A stretch of 64,000 bases of DNA from Amphritea balenae (GTDB taxonomy: Bacteria > Pseudomonadota > Gammaproteobacteria > Pseudomonadales > Balneatricaceae): NCBI RefSeq assembly GCF_003858655.1, contig NZ_RQXV01000015.1:1-64000 (forward strand), given 5' to 3'. The stretch's first letter is position 1. Each line of letters starts with the position of its first letter. The notes below the pieces were generated by a model. It worked only from the letters and a program-made list of their open reading frames with translations. It ran no database searches and was not told the origin of the DNA. Position numbers and translations under genes: made by a program. Below, piece by piece: positions 1 to 10,083 of the stretch.

Positions 1-38
1 GGGGTTTTTTCGTTTCAGAACGCAGGCTACGTCTGCTT

Positions 39-215
39 GTCCGATCTTAAGTGCCGAAGTCCGATGTGGCTATGCCACGTCCGAGCGCTTTGCTTGTCCG
101 ATCGTAGCTGCGCTACTTGTCCGATATAAAAGCGGTCGCTTCGCTAGTCCGATTAGCGCTGTGCGCTGTGTCCGATCATTGCATTTGTCCGAACGTTGCT
201 TCGCAACTTGTCCGG
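39..215. repeat. Array of GTCCGA motifs alternating with mini-hairpins
   Basis: Nine GTCCGA (the last GTCCGG) hexamers start at 39, 59, 79, 96, 119, 147, 170, 187 and 210, spaced 17-28 bp apart. Several spacers are perfect 5-bp stems with 3-nt loops, and the stems differ: GTGGC-TAT-GCCAC, GTAGC-TGC-GCTAC, AGCGC-TGT-GCGCT, GTTGC-TTC-GCAAC. No ORF covers the stretch. It resembles an extragenic palindromic element. The same architecture recurs at 28062-28449. Function is unknown. Confidence 0.75.
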
Positions 216-248
216 TAATGCTTTGAGCCGCGAAAGGTTGCGATTCTT

Positions 249-285
249 ATTCTCTGTGTTCTCTGTGGTGGACAGCTCTTAAATG
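249..285. repeat. CACAGAG-type extragenic repeat, inverted copy
   Basis: Read on the minus strand this is a CCACAGAGAACACAGAG repeat preceded by TTAAGAGC, the same combination that borders the repeat units at 28062-28449. It lies directly behind the GTCCGA hairpin array and in front of the stop codon of the minus-strand cytochrome gene. Confidence 0.6.
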
Positions 286-332
286 TGGTCGGGTTAAGGC
301 TTACATAATCATCAACCTTAGCGTGGTTGCTA

Positions 333-2303
333 CTAGATTGTCTTTAGGTACTCAATAAGGGCCATTTTCTGTTCATGTGAGAGCTTCGGGCCTATCTTGC
401 CTAGAGCCGCTGGGTTGTCATCAAAAATGTGGCCAGTATTACGGTTCCCATCGATGCATGTGTTCAATAGGAAGAGCCCATCATCATAGTTAGAATGCTT
501 GTCTTGTGTAACATCTATACAGTTAAGCTTATCATTGGGCTGTATGATGCCTAGCCGTTCAGGATCAAATTCCTGATTGCCTAGTTGAATTACTTCAGGG
601 CGTTCCTCCTGGGTTGAGAGCAGGTCATAGATGGTTGCAATAGAGCCGTTGTGTAGGAAGGGGGCTGTTGCCCAGGCGCCATTCAGTGGTCTGGCTTTGT
701 AGCCTTGGCCTGCTTGTAGACAGTTTGGCCGACTGCCCTCCAAGCGGTTGATTTGAGATTCATCCGTGAAGCTTTGTTTAAACCACTGTAGATTAGTTCT
801 CTGGACAAAAGCGCCTAATGCCAGTGCAAAGCTCGAGGTTGCACTGTCTCTGAAGGTAACGAAATTGAGCTGTTCATTCAGAGGTGTACAGATATTAGTG
901 TCTAAATTAAGGCCGGTGGTATCAACGGTTCTCTTAGCTAAGATGAGGGCTTGGGCTGGGTCGGTTCTGATCTTCTCTTGTGGGATAATGTTAAGTTTCA
1001 AGTAAGTCTGCTCAGTCGTTTTTTTCTCGCCGTTTTCTATATATTTGATTTTCTTCCAGTATTTATCCGTCCAAAATAGCTCTGAAGAAACGGGAGGCAG
1101 GTGGCAGTCTTGGCAATGTTCACGATAAATATTTTCGCCTTGTGTTTTTAATTGATGGTCGATGGTTGGAAAACTGGCGGGCCATTGTGGAGCTCTAAGG
1201 CCATTGAATTTCTGCTGTTGGCGAGGATGTTTTCCAGCCAGCCACTCTTCAATTTCGATCAGATTGTGGTAGTTAATTGAAGAAGCAAAGCGCTGGGAAT
1301 CAGGTCCTGTGGTATCGACATAGGCTTCAACACCAAGTGCTTCGCCAGCATTTCTGATTAAAGGCTGCATGATGGAACCGTCATATTGGACCCAGTTAAA
1401 CCAGGAAGTAGTCCATATATGGGGGAAATTGACCGGGGCGTCAATCGCACTGTAATTTGCAGAACGATTGAGGGCGGTATCGAATACTTGGTTGCCGATT
1501 CTGTTGAGTGCATCCAGGCGAGTGAATCCTTCGGTGACATTGATGACATCACTATTTTTCGCCAGATAGCGTAAGGTTGCGCTGAGCTCTTGCTTGAGCT
1601 GGTTGCGGGTTAGGATATTGTCATTTAGGCCAAGGACGCGTTGCGCAAAGCGATCAAAGCGACCATTGAACAGAGGGAATTGACTGGAAAGTACAGTTTG
1701 GCCGAATGCTGCTCCTAATGATTTCGTCAACAGACCCAAATCGGTCATGGCGGCACCGCCATCGATGATATAGCGTTTACCTTGAAAAAGTAGTTGCCCA
1801 GTGTGACAGGCGGCGCAGCTGAAACCGATAGCGGTTGATTTGCGATTGATGCCGGGAAAATAGATGCTGGGGGTAGTGGCTAATCCGATGGGTAGTGCGT
1901 CAGGGTTCCCACTGGTGGCGGTTTGTTTAATAAAACCATGCCTGAGTAAGTAATCACCGGTGTAGAGTTCTTCTTCACCCCAGAAAATCAACCATGGAGA
2001 AAACTTTGGCTCTTCCAGTGCCATTAACCAGTTATAAGGTATCGGTAATGTAGCTGTCCCCTGAGAGGCATGCTGAAACCATGCTGAGTCTTGTTTCCAA
2101 CCATCTGTGTTGAGGGCTATCTGTTCAGCAGGTCGATAATCAGGTAATTCGGGTGGTGTTAATCCATATTCCAGGCTGGCAATAGCGGTATGGATTTTAC
2201 TGATGATAAAAATGCTGAGGATTATGACAGCTAGCAATGATAGCCATGTCACTTTTGAACGGGTAAAGCGAGAGAGAAAAGAGGTTGCTGTGTAATTAGC
2301 CAT
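333..2303 (-). CDS. RoxA-like dihaem cytochrome c (CCP/MauG superfamily), membrane-anchored
   Basis: A 656-residue protein with one N-terminal hydrophobic segment (about residues 18-36), so probably anchored on or exported across the inner membrane. Two covalent haem sites are visible: CAACH near residue 162 and CQDCH near 397. A C-terminal stretch NGAWATAPFLHNGS is typical of the dihaem cytochrome c peroxidase family. The length and the wide haem spacing fit the RoxA/RoxB-like branch (rubber oxygenases and uncharacterised relatives) better than the roughly 330-residue CcpA enzymes. Substrate cannot be read from sequence; rubber cleavage is not implied. The next gene upstream on the same strand is a PhoD-like phosphatase 110 bp away. 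Confidence 0.75.
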   Translation of the reverse strand: MANYTATSFLSRFTRSKVTWLSLLAVIILSIFIISKIHTAIASLEYGLTPPELPDYRPAEQIALNTDGWKQDSAWFQHASQGTATLPIPYNWLMALEEPKFSPWLIFWGEEELYTGDYLLRHGFIKQTATSGNPDALPIGLATTPSIYFPGINRKSTAIGFSCAACHTGQLLFQGKRYIIDGGAAMTDLGLLTKSLGAAFGQTVLSSQFPLFNGRFDRFAQRVLGLNDNILTRNQLKQELSATLRYLAKNSDVINVTEGFTRLDALNRIGNQVFDTALNRSANYSAIDAPVNFPHIWTTSWFNWVQYDGSIMQPLIRNAGEALGVEAYVDTTGPDSQRFASSINYHNLIEIEEWLAGKHPRQQQKFNGLRAPQWPASFPTIDHQLKTQGENIYREHCQDCHLPPVSSELFWTDKYWKKIKYIENGEKKTTEQTYLKLNIIPQEKIRTDPAQALILAKRTVDTTGLNLDTNICTPLNEQLNFVTFRDSATSSFALALGAFVQRTNLQWFKQSFTDESQINRLEGSRPNCLQAGQGYKARPLNGAWATAPFLHNGSIATIYDLLSTQEERPEVIQLGNQEFDPERLGIIQPNDKLNCIDVTQDKHSNYDDGLFLLNTCIDGNRNTGHIFDDNPAALGKIGPKLSHEQKMALIEYLKTI

Positions 2304-2413
2304 TGTGTTTCCGTCCCTGGAAGTAACATTATTCGGTACTGCGATATTACTAAACTAGTCCAGCAGTACATGGCGTCAAGTTGTGTCAGTTTTTATTTGT
2401 TGCTCTGGTAGTT

Positions 2414-4291
2414 TTAGGTTGATCTCTGTTTGGTGATAAATTTTACCTCTTTCCTATCCATCCAGACCTCAATTTTTTCGGGTCTGCCTGACAGGCTCAG
2501 TTCCAGGTAGCCTATTCCATTACCCAGGCTGATTCTATGATCGGGGTGCGTTGATACACGACGCGCGCGGATTCGCATTCGACGACGTTTGGTAAACCAG
2601 TTAAGCGGTGATTTCGAGCCATAAAGTAGGCTGTTAAGTCGATCAAACCAGCGAATTAGTTTAGCCGGAAATTCATTTTTGATGCCGCTACAGGTTATCT
2701 GCCAGATATCTGGGCTTGATGTGCGTGAACGTAGCTGAATATCGTATGCGAATGAATAGTGCACATCACCAGAGAGAATAATGAAGTTTTCAGGCGTTTT
2801 CGGGTGTTGAAAGATATTGAGAATGACGTTGGCTGAACCTGGATGGGCCATCCAGTTTTCGGCATCTACGATGAGTGGTTTGCCAAAGTAAGTAAATATC
2901 CTTTGAATTGATTCAATTAATTTAACCCCGAATATTGGTGCGGGGGATATCAGTAGCACGGACTGCTCATCTATCAGCTCATTTTGTAACTCTGATAAAG
3001 CTTCCCAGTCCATCAGGCCTGAAGGTTTGTTGGGATCGCTTTCTGAGCGCCAGCGACGCGTGCGGGTGTCCAGAGCTATTAGTTTGGGTGACGTTGGCAC
3101 CGTGTAATGCCATTGATCAAAGTCGAGTATTTGGCTAATCAGGTTTTGGTGCTGATCTGCCTGCATTGTTGAGAGCGTTTCAGATACATTCTGTGGCCAC
3201 TCTTCTGCAAATGCCTGTGGATTATTGCCCCAGCCCTGGCAGAGCCAGTATCCAATCAAGGCATTGCCTAACATCTGTCGAGCAAAGGGGTTGCTGTATG
3301 CTGTCTCTTCCCAGCCCCGGGTAAGGTTCCAGTCGTCGGTGACATCATGATCATCAAACATCATATAGCTGGGTATGTGGGCCAGTAATCGCTGAATCTG
3401 ATCCAGATTGTTTGCGAACTGTTCTATCTCTTGTTGTTCCTTTAGATAGAGCTCTCTTTTTGCCACCGGAATTCGGGAGTCTGGATCAAGCTCTACGTAG
3501 CGCCATAATGCAGGCGACCAGACGAGCAGGTACATGGCAAAGACTTCAGCAAAAGTGATCAGATGATTGTGGGCTGAATCACTGGTAAATATCGGTTTAC
3601 GTACGCCGCGAAATAGCTTTTTAAGCGCGTCAGCTGCGGGTTTGTCATCGGGTAACAGTTGTTCGCGTGCATAGTAACTATTTTGATGCAGGTAGAGTTC
3701 AGATGAGTTTTTAATGTTGCCGGTCGGTAGTTGTTCGTCGGGTAGGCCAAGCAAAGCGATAGTCTGATGAATGGCTTGAAGCATCGGTCCGGCAACATCG
3801 TCCGCATAGATTTGATCGCCAGACATAATCAGTAGTGCGGGTCTTTGTGCCGGAGTGGTATTGCTTAAGCGCCGATCGGCGGTAGTTAATGCATCGGTGC
3901 CCGGATGGTGGGGCTTACGACAAGAGCCATGTAGTACGGAATTCAGATGTGGCTGATAGCAGAGCGTAAACTCAGATTCACCGGGATAAAGCAGTTCAGG
4001 GAATTCTTCACTTAGACTGAGGCTGTTGTTATCAGTATTCAGCGTCAGATCATAGGTGAGGATATCTCCGGGAGTAAGTGGAATGACAAAGTCGATTTGT
4101 AGCAAATAAGTAAAAGCTTTTTCACCGACTTTCACTGAATGTGAATCAAGTTTTATAGATTGTTTATTTCCATCGATATAAATTTCAGAATTAAAATCGA
4201 TGCATTGGCTGGTTACTAACCATAGATAAAGCTTCTGATCGGTGAAGCGTCGTACGATAGGTCCAGCGAGTAAAAGAGGTAAGTCTGTCAT
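2414..4291 (-). CDS. PhoD-like metallophosphatase family protein
   Basis: A 625-residue protein with the metallophosphoesterase landmarks of the PhoD/alkaline phosphatase D superfamily: SGDQIYADD near residue 158, DDHDVTDDW near 315 and LSGDVHYSF near 505. The order GDxxYAD, DDH, GDxHxS matches family members that use Fe/Ca to cleave phosphodi- or monoesters. No signal peptide or Tat motif is evident at the N-terminus, unlike secreted PhoD, so a cytoplasmic location is likely. It may be co-transcribed with the downstream cytochrome gene. The exact substrate is unknown. Confidence 0.8.
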   Translation of the reverse strand: MTDLPLLLAGPIVRRFTDQKLYLWLVTSQCIDFNSEIYIDGNKQSIKLDSHSVKVGEKAFTYLLQIDFVIPLTPGDILTYDLTLNTDNNSLSLSEEFPELLYPGESEFTLCYQPHLNSVLHGSCRKPHHPGTDALTTADRRLSNTTPAQRPALLIMSGDQIYADDVAGPMLQAIHQTIALLGLPDEQLPTGNIKNSSELYLHQNSYYAREQLLPDDKPAADALKKLFRGVRKPIFTSDSAHNHLITFAEVFAMYLLVWSPALWRYVELDPDSRIPVAKRELYLKEQQEIEQFANNLDQIQRLLAHIPSYMMFDDHDVTDDWNLTRGWEETAYSNPFARQMLGNALIGYWLCQGWGNNPQAFAEEWPQNVSETLSTMQADQHQNLISQILDFDQWHYTVPTSPKLIALDTRTRRWRSESDPNKPSGLMDWEALSELQNELIDEQSVLLISPAPIFGVKLIESIQRIFTYFGKPLIVDAENWMAHPGSANVILNIFQHPKTPENFIILSGDVHYSFAYDIQLRSRTSSPDIWQITCSGIKNEFPAKLIRWFDRLNSLLYGSKSPLNWFTKRRRMRIRARRVSTHPDHRISLGNGIGYLELSLSGRPEKIEVWMDRKEVKFITKQRST

Positions 4292-4354
4292 ATATAAGCG
4301 AATAATTTTTTCGGTTAATGTGCTGGCCGTACCTTAACAGATAATTCTGTACAA

Positions 4355-4501
4355 ATGATTAACACAAGCCTGCCTGCTGTTGAATTTATTGCTGAATCTA
4401 TGCGAGTGGGATTACCCGGATTGGGTGGTCTTCGACATAGACAATGGTGGCAATATGATCTAAAATGTCGCCGTTTTGCATGCAAGAAATGCAACGTATA
4501 A
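4355..4501 (+). pseudogene. Possible decayed transposase-like zinc-ribbon fragment in the carA leader
   Basis: A 48-codon reading frame ends in LKCRRFACKKC-N-V-stop. One base off frame the reading continues as [14 protein letters not shown]. Together this looks like the zinc-ribbon pattern (C-x2-C with a following FS) at the N-terminus of ISL3/IS1595-type transposases, broken by a frameshift. There is no clear ribosome binding site. It could also be chance or a leader peptide. It fills the position where dapB sits in many relatives. Confidence 0.2.
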
Positions 4502-4515
4502 AGAATTCTCTACAG

Positions 4516-4553
4516 AAAAGCGAGGTGGGCATTTTGTTCTACCTCGCTTTTTT
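4516..4553 (+). terminator. Terminator-like hairpin (possible attenuator) ahead of carA
   Basis: An 11-bp stem (AAAAGCGAGGT / ACCTCGCTTTT) with a 14-nt loop is followed by a T-run, ending about 57 bp before the carA start. No recognised gene precedes it on this strand, so it may be a leader attenuator of carAB or the terminator of a lost upstream gene. Confidence 0.5.
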
Positions 4554-4609
4554 GCAACTTAAGTTTATTAATTCTGTTTAGATTTTGCGCTCTAAGCGGG
4601 GAGGTTGAT

Positions 4610-5746
4610 TTGACAAGACCAGCCATTCTGGCCCTTGAAGACGGTAGTATCTTCCGGGGATTAGCGATTGGCGCGGATGGCCAGTCCAGCGGTGAAGTAG
4701 TTTTTAACACATCCATGACTGGTTATCAGGAGATTCTGACGGATCCATCATATTGCCGTCAGATAGTAACCCTGACTTATCCACACATCGGTAACGTGGG
4801 AACAAATAAAGAGGATGCTGAATCCTCTAAAACATGGGTTGCGGGTCTTGTGATCCGGGATCTGCCTCTGGTCGCCAGTAACTGGCGTAACGAGCAGTCT
4901 CTGGATGAGTACCTGAAAGCGAATAATATCGTTGGTATCGCTGATATAGATACCCGTCGTCTGACTCGTATTTTACGGGAAAAAGGCTCTCTCTCTGGCT
5001 GCGTTATGGCCGGTGATGATATCAGTGAAGAGGCCGCTTTGGCTGCTGCGAAAGGCTTCCCTGGTCTGAAGGGTATGGATCTGGCGAAAGAGGTTACCAC
5101 CTCTGAACAGTACCAGTGGACTTCTACAGCCTGGGATCCGGTTAAAGGTCATGTGGATATCGCAGATGGCGACTTACCGCATCACGTTGTTGCCTATGAT
5201 TACGGCGTTAAAAGCAATATCCTGCGGATGCTGGTTGAACGCGGTTGCCGTCTGACGGTTGTGCCTGCGAAAACACCAGCGGCGGATGTGCTGGCTTTGA
5301 ATCCTGATGGCGTGTTCCTGTCCAATGGCCCTGGTGATCCGGAGCCTTGTGATTACGCAATCGAAGCGATACAGGAAATCTGTAAAACAGATCTGCCTGT
5401 GTTTGGTATCTGTCTGGGCCATCAGCTGTTGGCGCTGGCCTCCGGTGCGACAACCATGAAAATGAAACACGGTCATCATGGTGCTAACCATCCGGTACAG
5501 GATTTAGATAACAAACAGGTAATGATTACCAGCCAGAACCACGGTTTTGCGGTTGATGAAACATCAATGCCTGAAACATTGCGTGCGACTCACAAGTCTT
5601 TATTTGATGGTACTCTGCAGGGTATTGAGCGTACGGATCGTTCTGCCTTCAGCTTCCAGGGACACCCTGAAGCGAGTCCAGGTCCGCGTGACGTAGCACC
5701 GTTGTTTGACCGTTTTGTTAGTGCTATTGAAGCACGTAAAGCGTAA
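4610..5746 (+). CDS. carA: Carbamoyl-phosphate synthase small (glutaminase) subunit
   Basis: The 378-residue protein supplies ammonia from glutamine to CarB for carbamoyl phosphate, the shared precursor of arginine and pyrimidines. The C-terminal class I amidotransferase domain is complete: nucleophile Cys in [13 protein letters not shown] and the His/Glu pair in [10 protein letters not shown]. The N-terminal CarA domain ([11 protein letters not shown] onward) is intact, and the length is normal (E. coli 382). The start is TTG, supported by a strong GGGGAGG site at 4597-4604. carB follows after a 91-bp gap containing a hairpin. Confidence 0.97.
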   Translation: MTRPAILALEDGSIFRGLAIGADGQSSGEVVFNTSMTGYQEILTDPSYCRQIVTLTYPHIGNVGTNKEDAESSKTWVAGLVIRDLPLVASNWRNEQSLDEYLKANNIVGIADIDTRRLTRILREKGSLSGCVMAGDDISEEAALAAAKGFPGLKGMDLAKEVTTSEQYQWTSTAWDPVKGHVDIADGDLPHHVVAYDYGVKSNILRMLVERGCRLTVVPAKTPAADVLALNPDGVFLSNGPGDPEPCDYAIEAIQEICKTDLPVFGICLGHQLLALASGATTMKMKHGHHGANHPVQDLDNKQVMITSQNHGFAVDETSMPETLRATHKSLFDGTLQGIERTDRSAFSFQGHPEASPGPRDVAPLFDRFVSAIEARKA

Positions 5747-5772
5747 CGACGGGCCAGTTGAGACCCATGCGT

Positions 5773-5800
5773 ACTGCCCGGTGAGATATTCCCGGGCAGT
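5773..5800 (+). other. Intergenic hairpin between carA and carB
   Basis: A 9-bp perfect stem, ACTGCCCGG / CCGGGCAGT, has a 10-nt loop and no T-run. It probably stabilises or punctuates the carAB message rather than terminating it. Confidence 0.5.
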
Positions 5801-5837
5801 GTTAAAGAATTAATTAATTTCGATCGGTTATTTACAC

Positions 5838-8800
5838 ATGCCAAAACGTACGGACATACAAAGTATTCTGATCCTCGGTGCGGGTCCTATCGTTATCGGT
5901 CAGGCCTGTGAGTTTGACTACTCCGGTGCCCAGGCCTGTAAAGCTCTGCGCGAAGAAGGCTATCGCGTTATTCTGGTGAACTCTAATCCAGCGACCATTA
6001 TGACCGATCCGTCAATGGCGGATTCCACTTATATCGAACCGATTCAGTGGGCCACTGTCGCTAAAATTATTGAAAAAGAACGCCCGGACGCTTTGTTGCC
6101 GACTATGGGTGGTCAGACTGCTCTGAACTGTGCGCTGGACCTTGAGCGTGAAGGTGTGCTGGAGCAATTTGGCGTAGAGATGATCGGTGCTAATGCCGAT
6201 ACTATTGATAAAGCTGAAGATCGTGCTCGCTTTGACCAAGCGATGAAGTCCATCGGTCTGGAATGTCCTCGTGCGTCTATTGCGCATAGCATGGAAGAAG
6301 CACTGCAGGTACAGGTGCAGCTCGGCTTCCCTTGTATCATCCGTCCATCCTTTACTATGGGTGGTACCGGTGGTGGTATCGCATACAACAAAGAAGAGTT
6401 CATCGAAATCTGCGAACGCGGTCTGGATCTGTCGCCGACCAGCGAACTACTGATTGATGAATCACTGATCGGTTGGAAAGAATACGAGATGGAAGTTGTA
6501 CGTGATACCAACGACAACTGCATCATCATCTGTTCTATCGAGAACTTCGATGCGATGGGCGTGCATACCGGCGATTCTATCACTGTCGCTCCGGCTCAGA
6601 CTCTGACTGATAAAGAATATCAGTTTATGCGCGACGCCTCTCTGGCAGTGCTGCGTGAAATTGGTGTTGAAACGGGTGGTTCTAACGTTCAGTTTGGACA
6701 GTGTCCGAAGACTGGTCGTTTTGTCATCATTGAGATGAACCCAAGGGTATCCCGTTCTTCTGCTCTGGCTTCTAAAGCGACTGGTTTCCCAATTGCTAAA
6801 GTTGCTGCAAAGCTGGCTATCGGTTTTACTCTGGATGAGCTGCAGAACGATATTACCGGTGGTGCGACACCTGCTTCATTCGAGCCAGCTATCGATTACG
6901 TTGTTACAAAAATACCTCGTTTCACGTTTGAAAAATTCCCGCAGGCGAATGACCGTCTGACAACGCAGATGAAGTCCGTTGGTGAAGTTATGGCTATTGG
7001 CCGTACCCAACAGGAATCTTTGCAAAAGGCATTGCGTGGCCTGGAAGTTGGTGTCTCCGGTTTTGATCCTATCGTCGATCTTGAAAGTGAAGATGCGCGT
7101 GCCGATATTATTCATGAGATGAAACAGCCTGGTGCAGAACGTATCTGGTATCTGGGTGATGCGTTCCGCATGGGTATGACTGTAGAAGAACTGTACGAGA
7201 TCTCCGGTATTGATCCGTGGTTCCTGGTACAGGTTGAAGATATCATCAAAGATGAGCAGCGTGTTTCTGAAATGGCGCTGTCTGAGTTGAATAAAGACAG
7301 CCTGTTCCGACTTAAGCGTAAAGGTTTCTCCGATACGCGTCTGGCTGCTTTGCTGGGTGTGTCCGAGAAGCAGGTTCGCAAGCATCGTCAGAAGCTTGAG
7401 ATTCGTCCTGTCTACAAACGGGTTGATACTTGTGCGGCAGAATTTTCAACTGATACTGCTTACATGTACTCCACTTATGAAGAAGAGTGCGAGGCAAATC
7501 CATCTAATCGTGACAAGATCATGGTTATCGGTGGTGGTCCTAACCGTATCGGTCAGGGTATTGAGTTTGACTACTGCTGTGTACATGCAGCGTTAGCCGC
7601 GCGTGAAGATGGTTTTGAGACAATCATGGTTAACTGTAACCCTGAGACAGTTTCTACCGATTATGATATCTCTGATCGCTTGTACTTCGAGCCGATTACC
7701 CTGGAAGATGTACTGGAAATCGTCGATGTTGAAAAGCCTAAGGGTGTTATTGTTCAGTATGGTGGTCAAACACCTCTGAAACTGGCATTGGCTCTGGAGC
7801 AAGCGGGTGTTCCAATTATCGGTACTTCTCCAGAAGCTATCGACCGTGCAGAAGATCGTGAGCAGTTCCAGCAGATGTTGAAGCGTCTGGGCCTTAAGCA
7901 GCCAGAGAACGCAACTGTACGGTCCCTGGAAGAAGCGGTAATTGAGGCTGAGAAGCTGGGTTACCCACTGGTTGTGCGTCCATCTTACGTGTTGGGTGGT
8001 CGTGCGATGGAGATTGTTTATAAAGAATCTGAACTGCGTCAGTATATGAATACTGCAGTACAGGTTTCCCATGACGCGCCAGTATTGTTGGATCACTTCC
8101 TGAATGCTGCCGTAGAAGTTGATATCGATGCAGTATCCGACGGTGAAACTGTTGTGATCGGGGCAATCATGCAGCATATCGAGCAAGCGGGTGTTCACTC
8201 CGGTGACTCTGCATGTTCTCTGCCGCCTTATAGTCTGCCTGCTGATGTGCAGGATGAGATGCGTGAGCAGGTCAAGAAGATGGCGCTGGAACTGGGCGTT
8301 GTTGGTCTGATGAATACTCAGCTGGCATACCAGGATGGTGAGATCTACGTGATCGAAGTGAATCCACGTGCTTCCCGTACTGTGCCTTTTGTTTCTAAGT
8401 GTATCGGTGTGTCTCTGGCTAAGATCGGCGCTCAGGTGATGACCGGTAAAACGCTGAAAGAGCTGGGCTTTACTGAAGAGATTGTACCGACCCTGTTTAA
8501 CGTTAAGGAAGCGGTATTCCCTTTCAATAAGTTCCAGGGTGTTGACCCTATACTGTCTCCGGAGATGAAGTCTACCGGTGAAGTGATGGGTGTTGGTGAA
8601 ACGTTCGGCGAAGCCTTTATGAAAGCTCAGAAGGGTGCAGGCGAAAGCATGCCGGCTAAAGGTAAGGCGTTTATCTCTGTTCGTGAAGTGGATAAGCAGG
8701 GTATCTTACCTGTTGCCCGTGATCTGATTGATCTGGGCTTCACGCTGGTTGCCACCCGTGGCACTGCAACGTTGCTTGAGGAGCAGGGCTTGGCGGTTAG

Positions 8801-9044
8801 CGTAGTCAACAAGGTGATGGAAGGTCGTCCGAATATCGTTGATATGCTGAAGAACGATGAAATCGCCTATGTAATTAATACGACTGAAGGTCGTAAAGCG
8901 ATTGCCGATTCTGCAGAGATTCGTCGTTCAGCATTGCAGCATAAAGTACCATACAGCACGACGCTGGCGGGTGCTGATGCAACGACTATGGCAATGAAGT
9001 ATGGCGAAGAGAAAGTTGTTCGTCGTCTGCAAGACCTGCACTAA
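5838..9044 (+). CDS. carB: Carbamoyl-phosphate synthase large subunit
   Basis: The 1068-residue synthase uses two ATP, bicarbonate and CarA-derived ammonia to make carbamoyl phosphate. The internal duplication is clear: two ATP-grasp halves, with the first loop [19 protein letters not shown] near residue 13 and the equivalent [17 protein letters not shown] near 560. The C-terminal MGS-like allosteric domain (about 930-1068) is present, so UMP/ornithine control is expected. Length matches E. coli (1073). greA starts 12 bp downstream, which suggests one transcript. Confidence 0.98.
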   Translation: MPKRTDIQSILILGAGPIVIGQACEFDYSGAQACKALREEGYRVILVNSNPATIMTDPSMADSTYIEPIQWATVAKIIEKERPDALLPTMGGQTALNCALDLEREGVLEQFGVEMIGANADTIDKAEDRARFDQAMKSIGLECPRASIAHSMEEALQVQVQLGFPCIIRPSFTMGGTGGGIAYNKEEFIEICERGLDLSPTSELLIDESLIGWKEYEMEVVRDTNDNCIIICSIENFDAMGVHTGDSITVAPAQTLTDKEYQFMRDASLAVLREIGVETGGSNVQFGQCPKTGRFVIIEMNPRVSRSSALASKATGFPIAKVAAKLAIGFTLDELQNDITGGATPASFEPAIDYVVTKIPRFTFEKFPQANDRLTTQMKSVGEVMAIGRTQQESLQKALRGLEVGVSGFDPIVDLESEDARADIIHEMKQPGAERIWYLGDAFRMGMTVEELYEISGIDPWFLVQVEDIIKDEQRVSEMALSELNKDSLFRLKRKGFSDTRLAALLGVSEKQVRKHRQKLEIRPVYKRVDTCAAEFSTDTAYMYSTYEEECEANPSNRDKIMVIGGGPNRIGQGIEFDYCCVHAALAAREDGFETIMVNCNPETVSTDYDISDRLYFEPITLEDVLEIVDVEKPKGVIVQYGGQTPLKLALALEQAGVPIIGTSPEAIDRAEDREQFQQMLKRLGLKQPENATVRSLEEAVIEAEKLGYPLVVRPSYVLGGRAMEIVYKESELRQYMNTAVQVSHDAPVLLDHFLNAAVEVDIDAVSDGETVVIGAIMQHIEQAGVHSGDSACSLPPYSLPADVQDEMREQVKKMALELGVVGLMNTQLAYQDGEIYVIEVNPRASRTVPFVSKCIGVSLAKIGAQVMTGKTLKELGFTEEIVPTLFNVKEAVFPFNKFQGVDPILSPEMKSTGEVMGVGETFGEAFMKAQKGAGESMPAKGKAFISVREVDKQGILPVARDLIDLGFTLVATRGTATLLEEQGLAVSVVNKVMEGRPNIVDMLKNDEIAYVINTTEGRKAIADSAEIRRSALQHKVPYSTTLAGADATTMAMKYGEEKVVRRLQDLH

Positions 9045-9056
9045 GGAACTGAAGTA

Positions 9057-9533
9057 ATGCAAAAATTCCCAATGACAGTCAAGGGAGAGAAAGCACTGCG
9101 TGAGGAACTGGACGATCTTAAGACCGTTCAGCGTCCTACCGTCATTGCTTCTATCGCTGAGGCGCGTGAGCACGGTGATCTGAAAGAGAATGCTGAATAC
9201 CATGCTGCCCGTGAGCAGCAGGGCTTTATCGAAGGCCGTATTCAGGAACTTGAAGGTAAGTTGGGCTCTGCTCAGGTTATCGATGTGACGCAAATTCCAC
9301 ACAGTGGAAAAGTTATTTTCGGTACCACGGTTGAAATTATCAACCTGGATACTGATGATACGGTGTGTTACCAGATAGTGGGTGATGACGAAGCGGATAT
9401 CAAGAATGGCAAGATCTCTGTCAGCTCACCTATTGCCCGTGCTTTAATCGGCAAAGAAGAGGGTGATGTGGCTGTAGTACAAACACCTAATGGCGGTGTT
9501 GAGTACGAGATCGATCAGGTCCAGCATATCTGA
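9057..9533 (+). CDS. greA: Transcription elongation factor GreA
   Basis: This 158-residue factor rescues backtracked RNA polymerase by stimulating transcript cleavage. The N-terminal coiled coil includes the tip motif [17 protein letters not shown] with the acidic residues that reach the polymerase active site; the C-terminal FKBP-like domain follows. Length is exactly that of E. coli GreA. It lies 12 bp after carB and ends just before a strong terminator, so it closes the carAB-greA unit. Confidence 0.97.
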   Translation: MQKFPMTVKGEKALREELDDLKTVQRPTVIASIAEAREHGDLKENAEYHAAREQQGFIEGRIQELEGKLGSAQVIDVTQIPHSGKVIFGTTVEIINLDTDDTVCYQIVGDDEADIKNGKISVSSPIARALIGKEEGDVAVVQTPNGGVEYEIDQVQHI

Positions 9534-9546
9534 TAATTGTAATGAC

Positions 9547-9573
9547 AAAAAAACCGCCGTACGGCGGTTTTTT
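9547..9573 (+). terminator. Rho-independent terminator after greA
   Basis: The hairpin ACCGCC-GTAC-GGCGGT is flanked by an A-run and a T-run, so it can work in both directions, but it directly follows the greA stop. Confidence 0.9.
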
Positions 9574-9654
9574 ATTTACTGAAGATTGGAACTGATCGGA
9601 TAAAAACGATCTAACTCTTTGTTAATAGTGTAGCTGCTATTAACTTATCTGCTT

Positions 9655-9957
9655 TTAGCGCAACAGGTTAGAAAGTTTTGGATCTGGGTTTTTAGCGGCA
9701 CGATAGAGCAGGGCGATATTGCCGATTTCCTGAACAATAGTTGCTTCAACTATCTTAGCCAGTTCCTGAATCATCTGTTTTTTGACATCGCGGCTGCCCA
9801 CAGCGAACTTAACTTTGATAAGTTCGTGGTCTTCAAGAGCGCGATCGGCTTCCAGCAGGATGTTTTCACTCAGGCCGTTGCCGGCAACAGAGATGATTGG
9901 GTTCAGGCCGTGGCCAATAGAACGGAACTGCTTTTTTTGCGTAGGGGTTAAGCTCAT
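9655..9957 (-). CDS. yhbY: YhbY-family RNA-binding protein
   Basis: This 100-residue protein is a stand-alone CRM domain of the CRS1/YhbY type. The family signature is recognisable as GLNPIISVAGNGLSENI followed by ALEDHELIKVKF. The E. coli homologue associates with pre-50S ribosomal particles. It is divergent from rlmE, the usual arrangement in gammaproteobacteria, and the two share a 126-bp promoter region. Confidence 0.93.
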   Translation of the reverse strand: MSLTPTQKKQFRSIGHGLNPIISVAGNGLSENILLEADRALEDHELIKVKFAVGSRDVKKQMIQELAKIVEATIVQEIGNIALLYRAAKNPDPKLSNLLR

Positions 9958-10083
9958 ACTAAAATACTTAGCCTTTAAATTTGGGAGCGGCAGATCCGCT
10001 CAGAATCATAATAAAACGATTTTACCTGAGTTACGGTGCAGAAAGTAGGCATTGGCTCAAATTCCGGATGGAGTTATGCGTTA

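Noticed and set aside
39-215. CRISPR-like array (regular repeat with variable spacers)
   Set aside because: The repeat unit is only 6 bp and spacers are 11-22 bp self-complementary stems; no cas genes are present.
9547-9573. Regulatory hairpin of yhbY
   Set aside because: Position right after greA and the T-run make a greA terminator the simpler reading.
10036-10083. N-terminal extension of rlmE from ATG 10036
   Set aside because: The extension is not conserved in the family and GTG 10084 has a correctly spaced ribosome binding site.
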